Below are positions 51,428-59,510 of a stretch of 64,000 nt of DNA, piece after piece. Below the pieces are notes generated by a model, which was not told the DNA's origin, did not search any database, and saw nothing but the letters and a program-made list of their open reading frames with translations. Numbering within the stretch: position 1 is the first letter of the stretch; the number at the start of each line of letters is the position of its first letter. The position numbers and the translations under genes are program-made. The stretch is from Spirobacillus cienkowskii (lineage in GTDB: Bacteria; Bdellovibrionota_B; Oligoflexia; Silvanigrellales; Silvanigrellaceae), in contig NZ_CP146516.1 of NCBI RefSeq assembly GCF_037081835.1, positions 1,697,501 to 1,761,500 of the forward strand, given 5' to 3'.

Positions 51428-52165
51428 ATGCTTAAAAAAATTTTACATGATCAAGACAATTGCAAATGGGTGATGTTTGGCCGCGATCCGCAAAAGAAAA
51501 ATAGTGTGATTGATACCAATGAATATGCAATTATTGTTAACAACGAAGCTATACTTCTTGATCCAGGGGGTATAGAAATTTTTCCTGCAGTGCTTACTGC
51601 AGTTTCTGAAAGCCTCGACATTAAAAATATCAAAGCTTATCTTTGCAGCCACCAAGATCCAGACATCATGTCATCTCTCGCTTTATGGCTGGGCCTTACG
51701 CCTAATGCAAAAGTTTATATATCTTGGTTGTGGAGTAGTTTTGTTGCCCATTTTGGTGGCGAATATGTCGAAAACTTTATTACTTTGCCAGATGAAGGAG
51801 CGCAATTCGAGCTCAATCACAAACGGTTTGATTTTATTCCTGCGCACTACTGTCATTCGTCAGGAAATTTTCATTTTTATGATCCTGAGGCAAAAATTTT
51901 GTTTACTGGTGATATGGGTGCGGCATTGGTGCCTGGTGATTACCCCTTGGTTGTCGAAGATTTTAAAGAACACATTCGCTACATGCAAAAGTTTCATCAA
52001 CGCTGGATGCCTTCTAATGACGCCAAAAACAAATGGGTAAATAGAGTTAGAAAATTAAATCCCAAAATGCTGTGTCCGCAGCATGGTTCAATTTTTACCG
52101 GAGAAAATGTAAAAAACTTTTTAGATTGGATTGAAGATTTAGAAGTTGGCAAAGTAAAATCATAA
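51428..52165 (+). CDS. ODP/flavodiiron-type MBL-fold protein (candidate O2/Fe sensor)
   Basis: A 245-residue metallo-beta-lactamase-fold protein without a flavodoxin domain. The diiron ligands of flavodiiron proteins are kept with matching spacing: His75-x-Asp77-x-Asp79, His143 (with His140 nearby), Asp162 in FTGDMG, His219 in CPQHGS. The usual Glu at the second position is Asp here. Stand-alone proteins of this type (ODP) bind O2 at a diiron centre and act as chemotaxis sensors in Treponema denticola. The placement between receptor-like genes makes that role likely. It has no signal peptide and a strong GAGGAAAG ribosome site. Confidence 0.8.
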   Translation: MLKKILHDQDNCKWVMFGRDPQKKNSVIDTNEYAIIVNNEAILLDPGGIEIFPAVLTAVSESLDIKNIKAYLCSHQDPDIMSSLALWLGLTPNAKVYISWLWSSFVAHFGGEYVENFITLPDEGAQFELNHKRFDFIPAHYCHSSGNFHFYDPEAKILFTGDMGAALVPGDYPLVVEDFKEHIRYMQKFHQRWMPSNDAKNKWVNRVRKLNPKMLCPQHGSIFTGENVKNFLDWIEDLEVGKVKS

Positions 52166-52183
52166 ACACAAAGGGATTAACTT

Positions 52184-52546
52184 ATGAGTCCAGAAAATAA
52201 AAAAACAAATATTGAACAGGTCTTAACTCATTTTTTATCGTCAGAAAAAAGTGTCGAAGACCTATCAATCACTCTGAATAAAATTGAAAAAATGATTTTT
52301 ACAGTTAGAGATATCTCTACCAAAACAGACTTACTGTCATTAAACGCCTCCATCGAAGCTGTCCGCGCAGGGCAGTCCGGCAAAGGATTTGCCGTTGTGG
52401 CAGATGAAGTGGCGCGGCTAGCAGAAAAAACGCAAGAATCCATATCAGAAATCGAAACAGCGTTTGATTCTTTTCGCGATGGCTTTGATGGTTTGAGAGA
52501 GGTCTTTACAAAAACAAAAGAATTATTAAAAGAATCATCTTATTAA
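52184..52546 (+). CDS. Minimal soluble chemoreceptor (signalling hairpin only)
   Basis: A 120-residue protein that is nearly all receptor hairpin. Residues 44-94 carry the tip: [19 protein letters not shown] then [19 protein letters not shown]. It has no membrane span, HAMP or sensor domain. The flanking helices cover only about 40 residues on the N-terminal side and 25 after. Normal receptors are 300-700 residues. It should still bind CheA and CheW at the tip. It would need another protein for sensing, most simply the ODP-type protein encoded 18 bases upstream. AAGGGATT lies before the ATG. Confidence 0.88.
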   Translation: MSPENKKTNIEQVLTHFLSSEKSVEDLSITLNKIEKMIFTVRDISTKTDLLSLNASIEAVRAGQSGKGFAVVADEVARLAEKTQESISEIETAFDSFRDGFDGLREVFTKTKELLKESSY

Positions 52547-52568
52547 TAATTTTTAACTTGGAAAAATT

Positions 52569-54290
52569 ATGGATCTTAAAAGCGAGCTACTACAAGTTTT
52601 TAAAGAAGAAAGCGCAGACCTCATTGAACGCGCTCGCAATCAGCTTGATGGTTTTTTTGAGGCAAATAATAAGCAACAAAGATTTCAAGATATTCTGAGA
52701 GTGATTCACACAATTAAAGGCAATGCAGGAACGCTCGAGTTTAATAACATTAAAAAATATGCTCATGAATTAGAAACAGAACTAATTGCGCTTAAAAATA
52801 ACGAAAATAATATCACAAAAAATCAAGTGAATAATATTTTTAAATTTTTTGACTACTTTGAAAGTGTATTAAATAACGAAATCAATGAAAGTGAAAATTT
52901 ATCATTTAATAAAGAAACACAATCTTTAAGTATTCAAGAAAATTTATTATCGGGCGCAGTCGGTTTTTTTGATGAAAAATCAACTGCTGCGCCATTCGAG
53001 TTGTTCAAACCCATCGATGCTCCAAAAATTATTGAAAAAAACGAAGTAAAATCTAATAAAAATAATAATGATTTTGTAAGAGTTTCTGTCGATAGAATTG
53101 AAAAAAATTTTGATATTATTTCAGAAATATTTTTAATTAGAAATCAAATGCGCTATTTAGTAGAACAACATCACTCGCAAAATATTACCACAGAAGATTT
53201 TTTTCAACGTTGGGAAATTTTAGATAATACGTTACGAAAAGAAATTGGCGAATTAGAAAATATTTCAATGTCTATGCGTATGACTCCCATAAAAAATTTA
53301 TTGAGAAGAATGGAAAAAACCGTAAGAAGCTACCTTGACTCAAATAAAGATAAAGATATCCTTGTTGAAATAGAGGGAGAAGATGTTGAGTTTGATAAAA
53401 AGATTATTGACTCACTTGCAGAGCCACTGATTCATCTTACACGGAATGCCATGGATCACGGCATTGAAACAACCAAAGAACGAATTTCCTTAGGAAAAAG
53501 TCCTCAAGCAATTATTAAACTTGCAATTAAAGTTATTGCTAACGAAGCAATTTTAGATGTTAGTGACGACGGACGAGGAATAGATGAAAATAAAGTTTTG
53601 CAATCTGCAATAAAAAAAGGACTGAATGTCAGTCATGTCAAGACAAAAGATGACATGATTCAACTCATTTTTTTGCCAGGATTTAGCACTGTAGATAATG
53701 TTAGTGATGTTTCTGGCAGAGGAATAGGCATGGATGCTGTAAAAAGCTACGTAGAAAGCTTAAGTGGTAATTTAAGTATTCAAACAGAAATTAATCGTGG
53801 CACAAATATTACGTTACGATTGCCTTTAGGAATGTCTGTTGTTCCTGTGATTATTGCAAAGGCCAATCATGTAAAATTCGCAATATTAAACTCTGAAATA
53901 CTTGAACTTAAAAAAATATTTCCTTCTGAAATAGTAAAAAATGGTGCTTTTTTCTACTATAAAAGAGATAATGAATTTATACCTTGTTACAATATTGAAG
54001 ATACTCTTTTTAGTCATTTAAAAATGAAATCTGATTTTTTTAATAATAAAGAAAAATTGTCTATTTGTATTATAGGACAAACAGGAAAATTTGCGGCAGT
54101 ACAAATTGGAGAATTTCTTGAAAACGCAGAAATTGTTATTAAACCATATCCAACAAATGCTCCAAAATTTAATTTTGTTACTGGAATTTCAATATTAGCA
54201 ACTGGAGAACCTTCTTTTGTAATCTCACTGAATAAGTTTTGTGAACAAATTCCAAAAAGCCTTAATTTAAAACATGTTGAGGAAATTTGA
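52569..54290 (+). CDS. cheA: Chemotaxis histidine kinase CheA, no recognisable P2 domain
   Basis: A 573-residue kinase. The Hpt domain (1-110) has phosphoryl-accepting His47 in IHTIKGNAGTL. After it comes a linker of about 60 residues (110-170) with no recognisable CheY/CheB-binding P2 domain. Dimerisation P3 (about 171-235) leads to the ATPase: RNAMDHGIE (N box), DDGRGID (G1), FSTVDNVSDVSGRGIGMDAV (F/G2). The P5 regulatory domain ends it. The gene overlaps cheW by one base (TGATG). GGAAAAA lies upstream of the ATG. Kinase residues all look intact. Confidence 0.93.
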   Translation: MDLKSELLQVFKEESADLIERARNQLDGFFEANNKQQRFQDILRVIHTIKGNAGTLEFNNIKKYAHELETELIALKNNENNITKNQVNNIFKFFDYFESVLNNEINESENLSFNKETQSLSIQENLLSGAVGFFDEKSTAAPFELFKPIDAPKIIEKNEVKSNKNNNDFVRVSVDRIEKNFDIISEIFLIRNQMRYLVEQHHSQNITTEDFFQRWEILDNTLRKEIGELENISMSMRMTPIKNLLRRMEKTVRSYLDSNKDKDILVEIEGEDVEFDKKIIDSLAEPLIHLTRNAMDHGIETTKERISLGKSPQAIIKLAIKVIANEAILDVSDDGRGIDENKVLQSAIKKGLNVSHVKTKDDMIQLIFLPGFSTVDNVSDVSGRGIGMDAVKSYVESLSGNLSIQTEINRGTNITLRLPLGMSVVPVIIAKANHVKFAILNSEILELKKIFPSEIVKNGAFFYYKRDNEFIPCYNIEDTLFSHLKMKSDFFNNKEKLSICIIGQTGKFAAVQIGEFLENAEIVIKPYPTNAPKFNFVTGISILATGEPSFVISLNKFCEQIPKSLNLKHVEEI

Positions 54291-54730
54291 TGAACATTTC
54301 AGAAATACAACAAAAACAAAATTTATTGCCAACAGAACAACCTGAAGATTTGGGATTTTATACCCTTGTAAAATTTTCGGTTGGAGAGAAATTTTATGCC
54401 GTTAGCATAAAAAATGTTCATGAAATTTTAGAATCAGTTGAGTTTACACCATATCCAAAAGAAGATAATAAACATATTGGAATTATTAATGTTAGAGGAG
54501 TTGTGATACCATTAGTTCAGTTAGATGGTGTGTCTTCTAAAAAAAAGTTTGATAAAGTCATTATTTTAGAATATCAACAAAATAAACTTTGGGCAATTGG
54601 AATTCACAAAGTACAAAAAGTAAACTTTAAAGCAAAATTTATAATTTCTGGACAAACTATTAATTTAAATGGAACTCCAGTTTATTACTTAGACGAAAAA
54701 ATATTTGAAGAAATTTTTAAGGAAAAATAA
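54290..54730 (+). CDS. cheW: Chemotaxis coupling protein CheW
   Basis: A 146-residue SH3-like adaptor linking receptors to CheA. Strand pattern is typical: LVKFSVGEKFYAVSIKNVHEILE near the start and HIGIINVRGVVIPLVQL in the middle. The ATG at 54290 shares its A with the CheA stop (TGATG) and has GAGGA upstream; a TTG just before is not needed. Coupling to both neighbours implies equal amounts of CheA, CheW and CheV. Confidence 0.93.
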   Translation: MNISEIQQKQNLLPTEQPEDLGFYTLVKFSVGEKFYAVSIKNVHEILESVEFTPYPKEDNKHIGIINVRGVVIPLVQLDGVSSKKKFDKVIILEYQQNKLWAIGIHKVQKVNFKAKFIISGQTINLNGTPVYYLDEKIFEEIFKEK

Positions 54731-55662
54731 TGAAAGACTTATTATCCATAAAACAAAATAACAATGAGAAAAATGTAATTATTCTTCCTTTTTCAATTTC
54801 TAAAAACAACTTAGATTTGAATTTATGCTTAAATGTTCAAAAAATTTCTGCTGTCATTGAAGAAGGTGAATTTTCTTTATTACCTGGTGTTCCTAAGCCG
54901 TTTGTTTATATGATAGAGTTCCAAGGCACTCCCATTCCAATACTCGAGATCGAAACTCTCATTGAAAATTGCAAGCTTAATTTTACTGATAAAAAACCAA
55001 ATGAAAAAAAAAGAATTTTTAAAAAAAGAATTATTATCTGTCATGTTCTTGGAATAAAAACAGGGATAATTGTTAATAATACAAAAAAAATTCAAGCTAT
55101 TTTAAATATAAATATTTTACCACCTCCCGATATTTGGGAGAGCGACAATCAATTTTTTGTAAGTGGAATGATTCAAGAAAAAGATCATTATCGCTATCTC
55201 TTTGACATCGAAAAATTTTTACTAAATTTAGGCATTCAAGCAGGAACGGTATCGCAAAAACAATATGACAATAAACTAAACTTAAAAGGAAAAAAAGCGT
55301 TAATTGTTGAAGACTCTCGAGTTTATCAACTACTCGCGCAAAGATTTTTTGAAAAATATGAAATGCAAATTGATCTCGCGCGTGATGGTTTAGAAGGACT
55401 CAATCTGTTAATGAAAAAAGGAAATGAGTATGATATTATCGTATCAGATATTGAAATGCCGAATATGAGTGGTGTTGATATGATAAAGCGTTACAAGTTA
55501 GATAACAAACTATACAAGGTGCCTATTGTGTTTCACTCTTCGATTTCTAATCCCGCATATGGTAAAGATCTTTTTGACCAAGGATTGGGCACACTGATTA
55601 CCAAATTTAATGAAGAAACTCTTTTTCAAACAATTCTTGAAATTTTTAATAACAAAAAATAA
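54730..55662 (+). CDS. cheV: CheV: CheW-like domain fused to a receiver
   Basis: A 310-residue protein. The N-terminal half (1-175) is CheW-like (QKISAVIEEGEFSLLPGVP, then FQGTPIPILEI). The receiver (188-310) has the acidic pocket ED at 194-195, phosphoacceptor Asp240 in VSDIEMP, Ser270/271 and Lys292 in TKFNEE. All the residues for phosphorylation are kept. It is the only receiver in the cluster, so it can take CheA phosphoryl groups and tune coupling. It starts one base inside cheW (TAATG). A very similar layout is seen in H. pylori CheV proteins, but there with other Che genes. Confidence 0.92.
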   Translation: MKDLLSIKQNNNEKNVIILPFSISKNNLDLNLCLNVQKISAVIEEGEFSLLPGVPKPFVYMIEFQGTPIPILEIETLIENCKLNFTDKKPNEKKRIFKKRIIICHVLGIKTGIIVNNTKKIQAILNINILPPPDIWESDNQFFVSGMIQEKDHYRYLFDIEKFLLNLGIQAGTVSQKQYDNKLNLKGKKALIVEDSRVYQLLAQRFFEKYEMQIDLARDGLEGLNLLMKKGNEYDIIVSDIEMPNMSGVDMIKRYKLDNKLYKVPIVFHSSISNPAYGKDLFDQGLGTLITKFNEETLFQTILEIFNNKK

Positions 55663-55676
55663 TTATAGGAAAAAAA

Positions 55677-56369
55677 ATGAGTTGTATTTTTAAACAAATT
55701 CAAGACCCAATTTCATTTACATATACTTATATTATTGGCGACAGTAAAACAAAAGAAGTTGCTATCATTGATTCTGTAAACGAAAATTATACAAACTATA
55801 TTTCTATTATTCAAAACAATCACTGGACACTCAAGTATTTAATAGAAACCCATACGCACGCAGACCACATTACAGCAATTAAAAAAATAAAAAAAATATT
55901 TCCAAATACTAAAGTGTTATTATCAAATAAATCCTTAGCACAGTACGAGTTTACAAAAGTTCAAGATAAAGATATTTTTTATGTGGGCGACATAGAATTC
56001 ATGTTTTTTGAAACTCCAGGACATACCACAGATAGTATAAGTGTTTTAATTAACAAAAATAGATTGCTTACAGGAGATTGTTTATTTATTGGTTCTTGCG
56101 GTAGAACTGATTTTCAAAATGGCAACAATAAAGACATGTTTAATTCTTTGAATAAGATACTCTTACTTGACGATGATGTTTTAGTATACCCTGGGCACGA
56201 TTATAATAATAGATATGTTTCAACCATTCAAGAAGAAAAAATAACAAATAAAGTTTTGCGCCTTAAAAAATTTGAAGAGTTTGAAGCTGAACTCAACTCT
56301 TGGAAACTACCACCCCCCAAAAAAATTCAAGAGTCTGTTCCTGCAAATATTGTTGGTGGTATTGATTAA
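55677..56369 (+). CDS. ETHE1-like persulfide dioxygenase (MBL fold)
   Basis: A 230-residue MBL-fold protein. The metal site HTHADH (His59, His61, Asp63, His64), His116 in PGHTTDS, Asp134 in LTGDCLF and His174 in YPGHDY are present. The ETHE1-type GRTDFQNG and the C-terminal LPPPKKIQESVPAN are clear, so a mononuclear iron persulfide (GSSH) dioxygenase is likelier than a glyoxalase II. It uses O2 and glutathione persulfide, giving sulfite. It lies 14 bases after cheV in what looks like the same transcript. A metabolic link to the O2-sensing cluster is inference. Confidence 0.87.
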   Translation: MSCIFKQIQDPISFTYTYIIGDSKTKEVAIIDSVNENYTNYISIIQNNHWTLKYLIETHTHADHITAIKKIKKIFPNTKVLLSNKSLAQYEFTKVQDKDIFYVGDIEFMFFETPGHTTDSISVLINKNRLLTGDCLFIGSCGRTDFQNGNNKDMFNSLNKILLLDDDVLVYPGHDYNNRYVSTIQEEKITNKVLRLKKFEEFEAELNSWKLPPPKKIQESVPANIVGGID

Positions 56370-56391
56370 ATACGATTGTGTCACTTTAATT

Positions 56392-57530
56392 TTATTCGTT
56401 TAATAATAATTTTAATTGCTGAAATACACGATCGACTGAGAGATCTTCTAAACATTCACGACGTGGCAATTTGCATGTATTGCTAGAACAACCAAAACAC
56501 CCTTCTGTTCGTTGTAAAAAATGATGCTTGCGATTATTAGGATGACACCAGTTTTCTGGACGAGATGGACCATGTATTTCTAATGTTTTTGCACCACCTG
56601 CAACTGCCACATGGCTCAAACCACTTGAATTGCCAACCCACGCCTGTGCTTTTTGCGAAACAAATCCAAGCTCCGGTAAACCAAATCCCGGCGGAAACAC
56701 ACTATAATTTAAAGAGATGCCCGCTTTTTGCAAAAGATACTGCAATTCTTGATGCAAGGCATAAATCATGTCTTTTTCTCCAGTGCCCACAACCACACCA
56801 CAGCATGTTTGAGTTCTGTAATAATTTTAAAACCTAATGCAACATATGATTGACCTGGCCAACGGCGTACTGGACGCCGATGGGTGGCACTTAGAGCAAT
56901 AAATTTAAACTCCTGCGGCACACCATCAAAAGTAGAAACATGATTTGCCACAATATTCTCAAGCCACGCATTCACATTGTTTTGATACGCAGCATTTATA
57001 GGAATTACGGGATAAATATTCAAATAGTCTTGTTCTGTTAAGACAATTCCCAACGGCTCTAACAATTTAATTCGCGTATGACCAAGATAGCCATCATCCA
57101 AACTTTTACGCGGAATCAATGCAGTGAAAGCACGATTTCGCAAAGCATTGACAGAAAAACTAACCTTGGTTTGCGCACCAGAGATAACAGCAAACAATGC
57201 GGTACGCGGGTTGTTCATGGCATCAATCACAATTTGATATTTTTGTTGTCGCAAATGACGTAAAAATAAAAAATAGCGCCATATAAACAAAAACCATAAT
57301 TTTATTTTAGCCAATAAAGAGTGATGAGAAACGTCTTGCTTTGACCAAATAGGATAATAAAAAGATTGATTTAAATAAGGGTTTTCCTGCAATAAAGTTA
57401 TTGCCATAGGGTGTGCACACCAATCAATTTTAGCATCAGGAAACCTTTTGCGCAGCACTTCTGCAAGCGGCGTGCCCAACAAAACGTCCCCTAACTGTCT
57501 TGGTAAGATGATCAAAATTCTATTTGCCAC
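56392..57530 (-). pseudogene. Glycosyltransferase family 9 (heptosyltransferase-like), frameshifted
   Basis: A family 9 glycosyltransferase of the LPS heptosyltransferase type split into two frames. The N-terminal part (57530 down to about 56800) starts with VANRILIILPRQLGDVLLGTPL, from a GTG with GGAGAG upstream. The C-terminal part (56796 to 56392) has GNSSGLSHVAVAGGAKTLEIHGPSRPENW. The frames break in the run GTGGTGTGGTTGTGGG near 56788-56806. An extra TG or a missing base there would explain it. Joined, the protein is about 379 residues, a normal length. It may be a real loss of LPS core addition, a sequencing error or a phase switch. Confidence 0.85.
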
Positions 57531-57577
57531 GAGACTCTCTCCAACCCAAAATGAATTGCTTGCTTTTTTAAATATTA

Positions 57578-58258
57578 CTATTTTTTTATCGCTACCAACA
57601 TACCTTCGCCTGTTGGCAAAATCGTGGTTACCAATCTTGAATCCGTGGCGCATTTTTGATTAAAAAGCTGCATTGCAGCAACCAATTGTGCCAGTTCTCC
57701 ATGAGCAGGTAATTTATGATCATCTTCACCTATAAAACCAAAGACAAAAACATTGTCAGCAACCAATAAACCACCTGAACGCAAGTTCTGCACAGCCCAA
57801 TCAAAATAATTGGGATAATTTAACTTATCGGCATCAATAAATACCAAATCAAAAGGACCATGCGACTGCAAACCAGGAAGGGTATCTAACGCTTTGCCAT
57901 GAATAACCTCAATCTTATGGGTAAGGTTGAGATCTGCAAATACTTGCTTGGCAACATTGTGATGATGCGCACTTGCTTCGCATGTATAAAGCTTACCATC
58001 TTCTGGCAATGCCTTTGCCAAAAAAAGCGCCGAATAGCCACACAAGGTGCCAATTTCAACAATTTTTTTTGCTTGTATGGAACGTGCTAATACTTCTAAG
58101 TGCCGCCCATCGGTTGCAACAACTTGCAAAGGAGGTGTGCCTTTTTGTTTTGCTAAATTTAAAGCATGCTGTAAGTTTGAATCAGAAGAAATATCAAGAA
58201 GGTTTTCTACATATTGAGAAACGTGCTGAGACAAATTGGAAAAAGATTTAGGACGCAT
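57578..58258 (-). CDS. SAM-dependent O-methyltransferase (CaffeoylCoA-OMT type)
   Basis: A 226-residue class I methyltransferase. The SAM motif KIVEIGTLCGYSALFLAKALPEDGK (read as VEIGTLCGYSAL) and FDLVFIDADKLNYPNYFD with the metal-binding Asp are clear. Motif LLVADNVFVFG follows. This family methylates catechol-like or small hydroxylated substrates, often with a divalent metal. The ATG at 58258 with GAGGAATTG upstream is preferred over TTG 58261. Its gap to the GT9 gene is 47 bases, and tRNA-Phe lies 75 bases upstream. Confidence 0.9.
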   Translation of the reverse strand: MRPKSFSNLSQHVSQYVENLLDISSDSNLQHALNLAKQKGTPPLQVVATDGRHLEVLARSIQAKKIVEIGTLCGYSALFLAKALPEDGKLYTCEASAHHHNVAKQVFADLNLTHKIEVIHGKALDTLPGLQSHGPFDLVFIDADKLNYPNYFDWAVQNLRSGGLLVADNVFVFGFIGEDDHKLPAHGELAQLVAAMQLFNQKCATDSRLVTTILPTGEGMLVAIKK

Positions 58259-58333
58259 CAAACAATTCCTCGATACTCTTTTACTTTATAAACACTGATT
58301 TTTAAGAAATATAAGAGGAGAAAAGAAAAGGAG

Positions 58334-58409
58334 TGGTGGCACCTCCCAGAATCGAACTGGGGACACGTGGATTTTCAGTCCACTGCTCTACCGACTGAGC
58401 TAAAGTGCC
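58334..58409 (-). tRNA. tRNA-Phe (GAA)
   Basis: On the minus strand the acceptor stem GGCACTT pairs with AGGTGCC. The D arm GCTCAG-TCGGTAGAGC, the anticodon loop CTGAAAA (anticodon GAA) with stem GTGGA/TCCAC, and the T arm with GTTCGATTC are complete. The discriminator is A and the CCA end is encoded. 76 bases. No other tRNA is adjacent. Confidence 0.97.
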
Positions 58410-58429
58410 AACGTTTGGTAGGACTGTGA

Positions 58430-58456
58430 CTAATACACGAATGCGAGTTCAGTCAA
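58430..58456 (-). promoter_or_regulatory. Candidate tRNA-Phe promoter
   Basis: On the minus strand TTGACT (plus 58451-58456) lies upstream of TATTAG (58430-58435), with a 15-base spacer, a little shorter than ideal. The site is 20 bases before the tRNA, right where a promoter is expected. Confidence 0.4.
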
Positions 58457-58484
58457 GCATTCCTTATAAGTTTTTTTAATTTTT

Positions 58485-59510
58485 TTAAAATGCTCCGTTT
58501 TTAAACAAAAACAAACTTCGCAACGCCGTTTCTTGTTGTGTAATGCGTAAGGAGTAAGCAAAAACTAAAGTTTGCACACTTCTATATGTTGCTTTCAACA
58601 TTGAGTTTGTTGTTGGACACACCCAAGCCTCGCTCCCCAATTGGGTAGCATTAAAAATAGCAGCAGCTTTTGCCGCTAAACAGACAGGAGCTCCAGGACC
58701 ACTTGGCGCACAAGACAACGCTGCCTCAGCAAAGCAGGCTTTCACTTGTAATGCCGCACCATCTAATGCAATTTGATTAAAATGTGGCGATAATAAAGGA
58801 GATTTACAGTTGCTTGATCCACCAAATGGATTCATCAAGCAATGCGCATTAAAAGCAGAGTGGTCTGGTATCAATAACGATGCTTGAGTACGCTGAAAAT
58901 GCTGACCAAAAGGAGTTAACATAAAATTATAGACACTGTTAATTGCCGCTTTGGGTCTTTCAAACCAAGTCATTTCTTGTTGAGGGTAATACAAAGATCT
59001 TCCAGATAAAACATGCTGTATTGCATTAAAATCATCGGTTGTGTGCAATTGCGCCACATCATAACCCACTGTGCCAGTGCATGTTGTAAACGTAAATTCC
59101 CCTTTGTCCTTTGCAAGAACCTGATACAAACTCTCTAAAGAACATGTTTGCGCATTGCCTACAATGGCAGAAAATGGCTGGACTGCCTTTTTTTCTGCAA
59201 AAACCCCCTGGTTCACATCGATACTCAATTTAAAAAAAGAGCTTGGGTTTAATGCTTGCATCGCAATCCGATCAAGCAAGTCTTCTGTCGTTCCATCAAA
59301 CTCAGGCCAAGTCGCTGCTTGTCGCTCTTCAATTGCAAAATGTGCGGCTGAGGTACTTAAAGCGCTGTGAGCAATTAAATCTTGATAAATTCGCGCTTGT
59401 TGCTGAAATATAATAAACAGCGCACCCAATATCAAAAAAAACAATGGCAAAATAAATAAAAACTCAACCAAAGATTGCCCCTGCTCTTGTTTCGCTTTTC
59501 TTTTAATCAT
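58485..59510 (-). CDS. TadE/TadG-like pilus-assembly membrane protein
   Basis: A protein of about 341 residues. The N-terminus MIKRKAKQEQGQSLVEFLF followed by a hydrophobic span (ILPLFFLILGALFIIF) is the TadE-type signature; the rest is periplasmic with several Cys. TadE/TadF-type pseudopilins are processed by the TadV prepilin peptidase and help build Flp pili. The start is unclear: GTG 59525, ATG 59519 and ATG 59510 are in frame and overlap the previous gene's end. I used 59510. Its base composition is normal, unlike the very AT-rich genes before it. Confidence 0.75.
   Translation of the reverse strand: MIKRKAKQEQGQSLVEFLFILPLFFLILGALFIIFQQQARIYQDLIAHSALSTSAAHFAIEERQAATWPEFDGTTEDLLDRIAMQALNPSSFFKLSIDVNQGVFAEKKAVQPFSAIVGNAQTCSLESLYQVLAKDKGEFTFTTCTGTVGYDVAQLHTTDDFNAIQHVLSGRSLYYPQQEMTWFERPKAAINSVYNFMLTPFGQHFQRTQASLLIPDHSAFNAHCLMNPFGGSSNCKSPLLSPHFNQIALDGAALQVKACFAEAALSCAPSGPGAPVCLAAKAAAIFNATQLGSEAWVCPTTNSMLKATYRSVQTLVFAYSLRITQQETALRSLFLFKNGAF

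Noticed and set aside
56392-56796. Separate small glycosyltransferase gene
   Set aside because: It is only the C-terminal half of family 9, starts with an internal GTG without ribosome site, and continues the frame-broken gene upstream.
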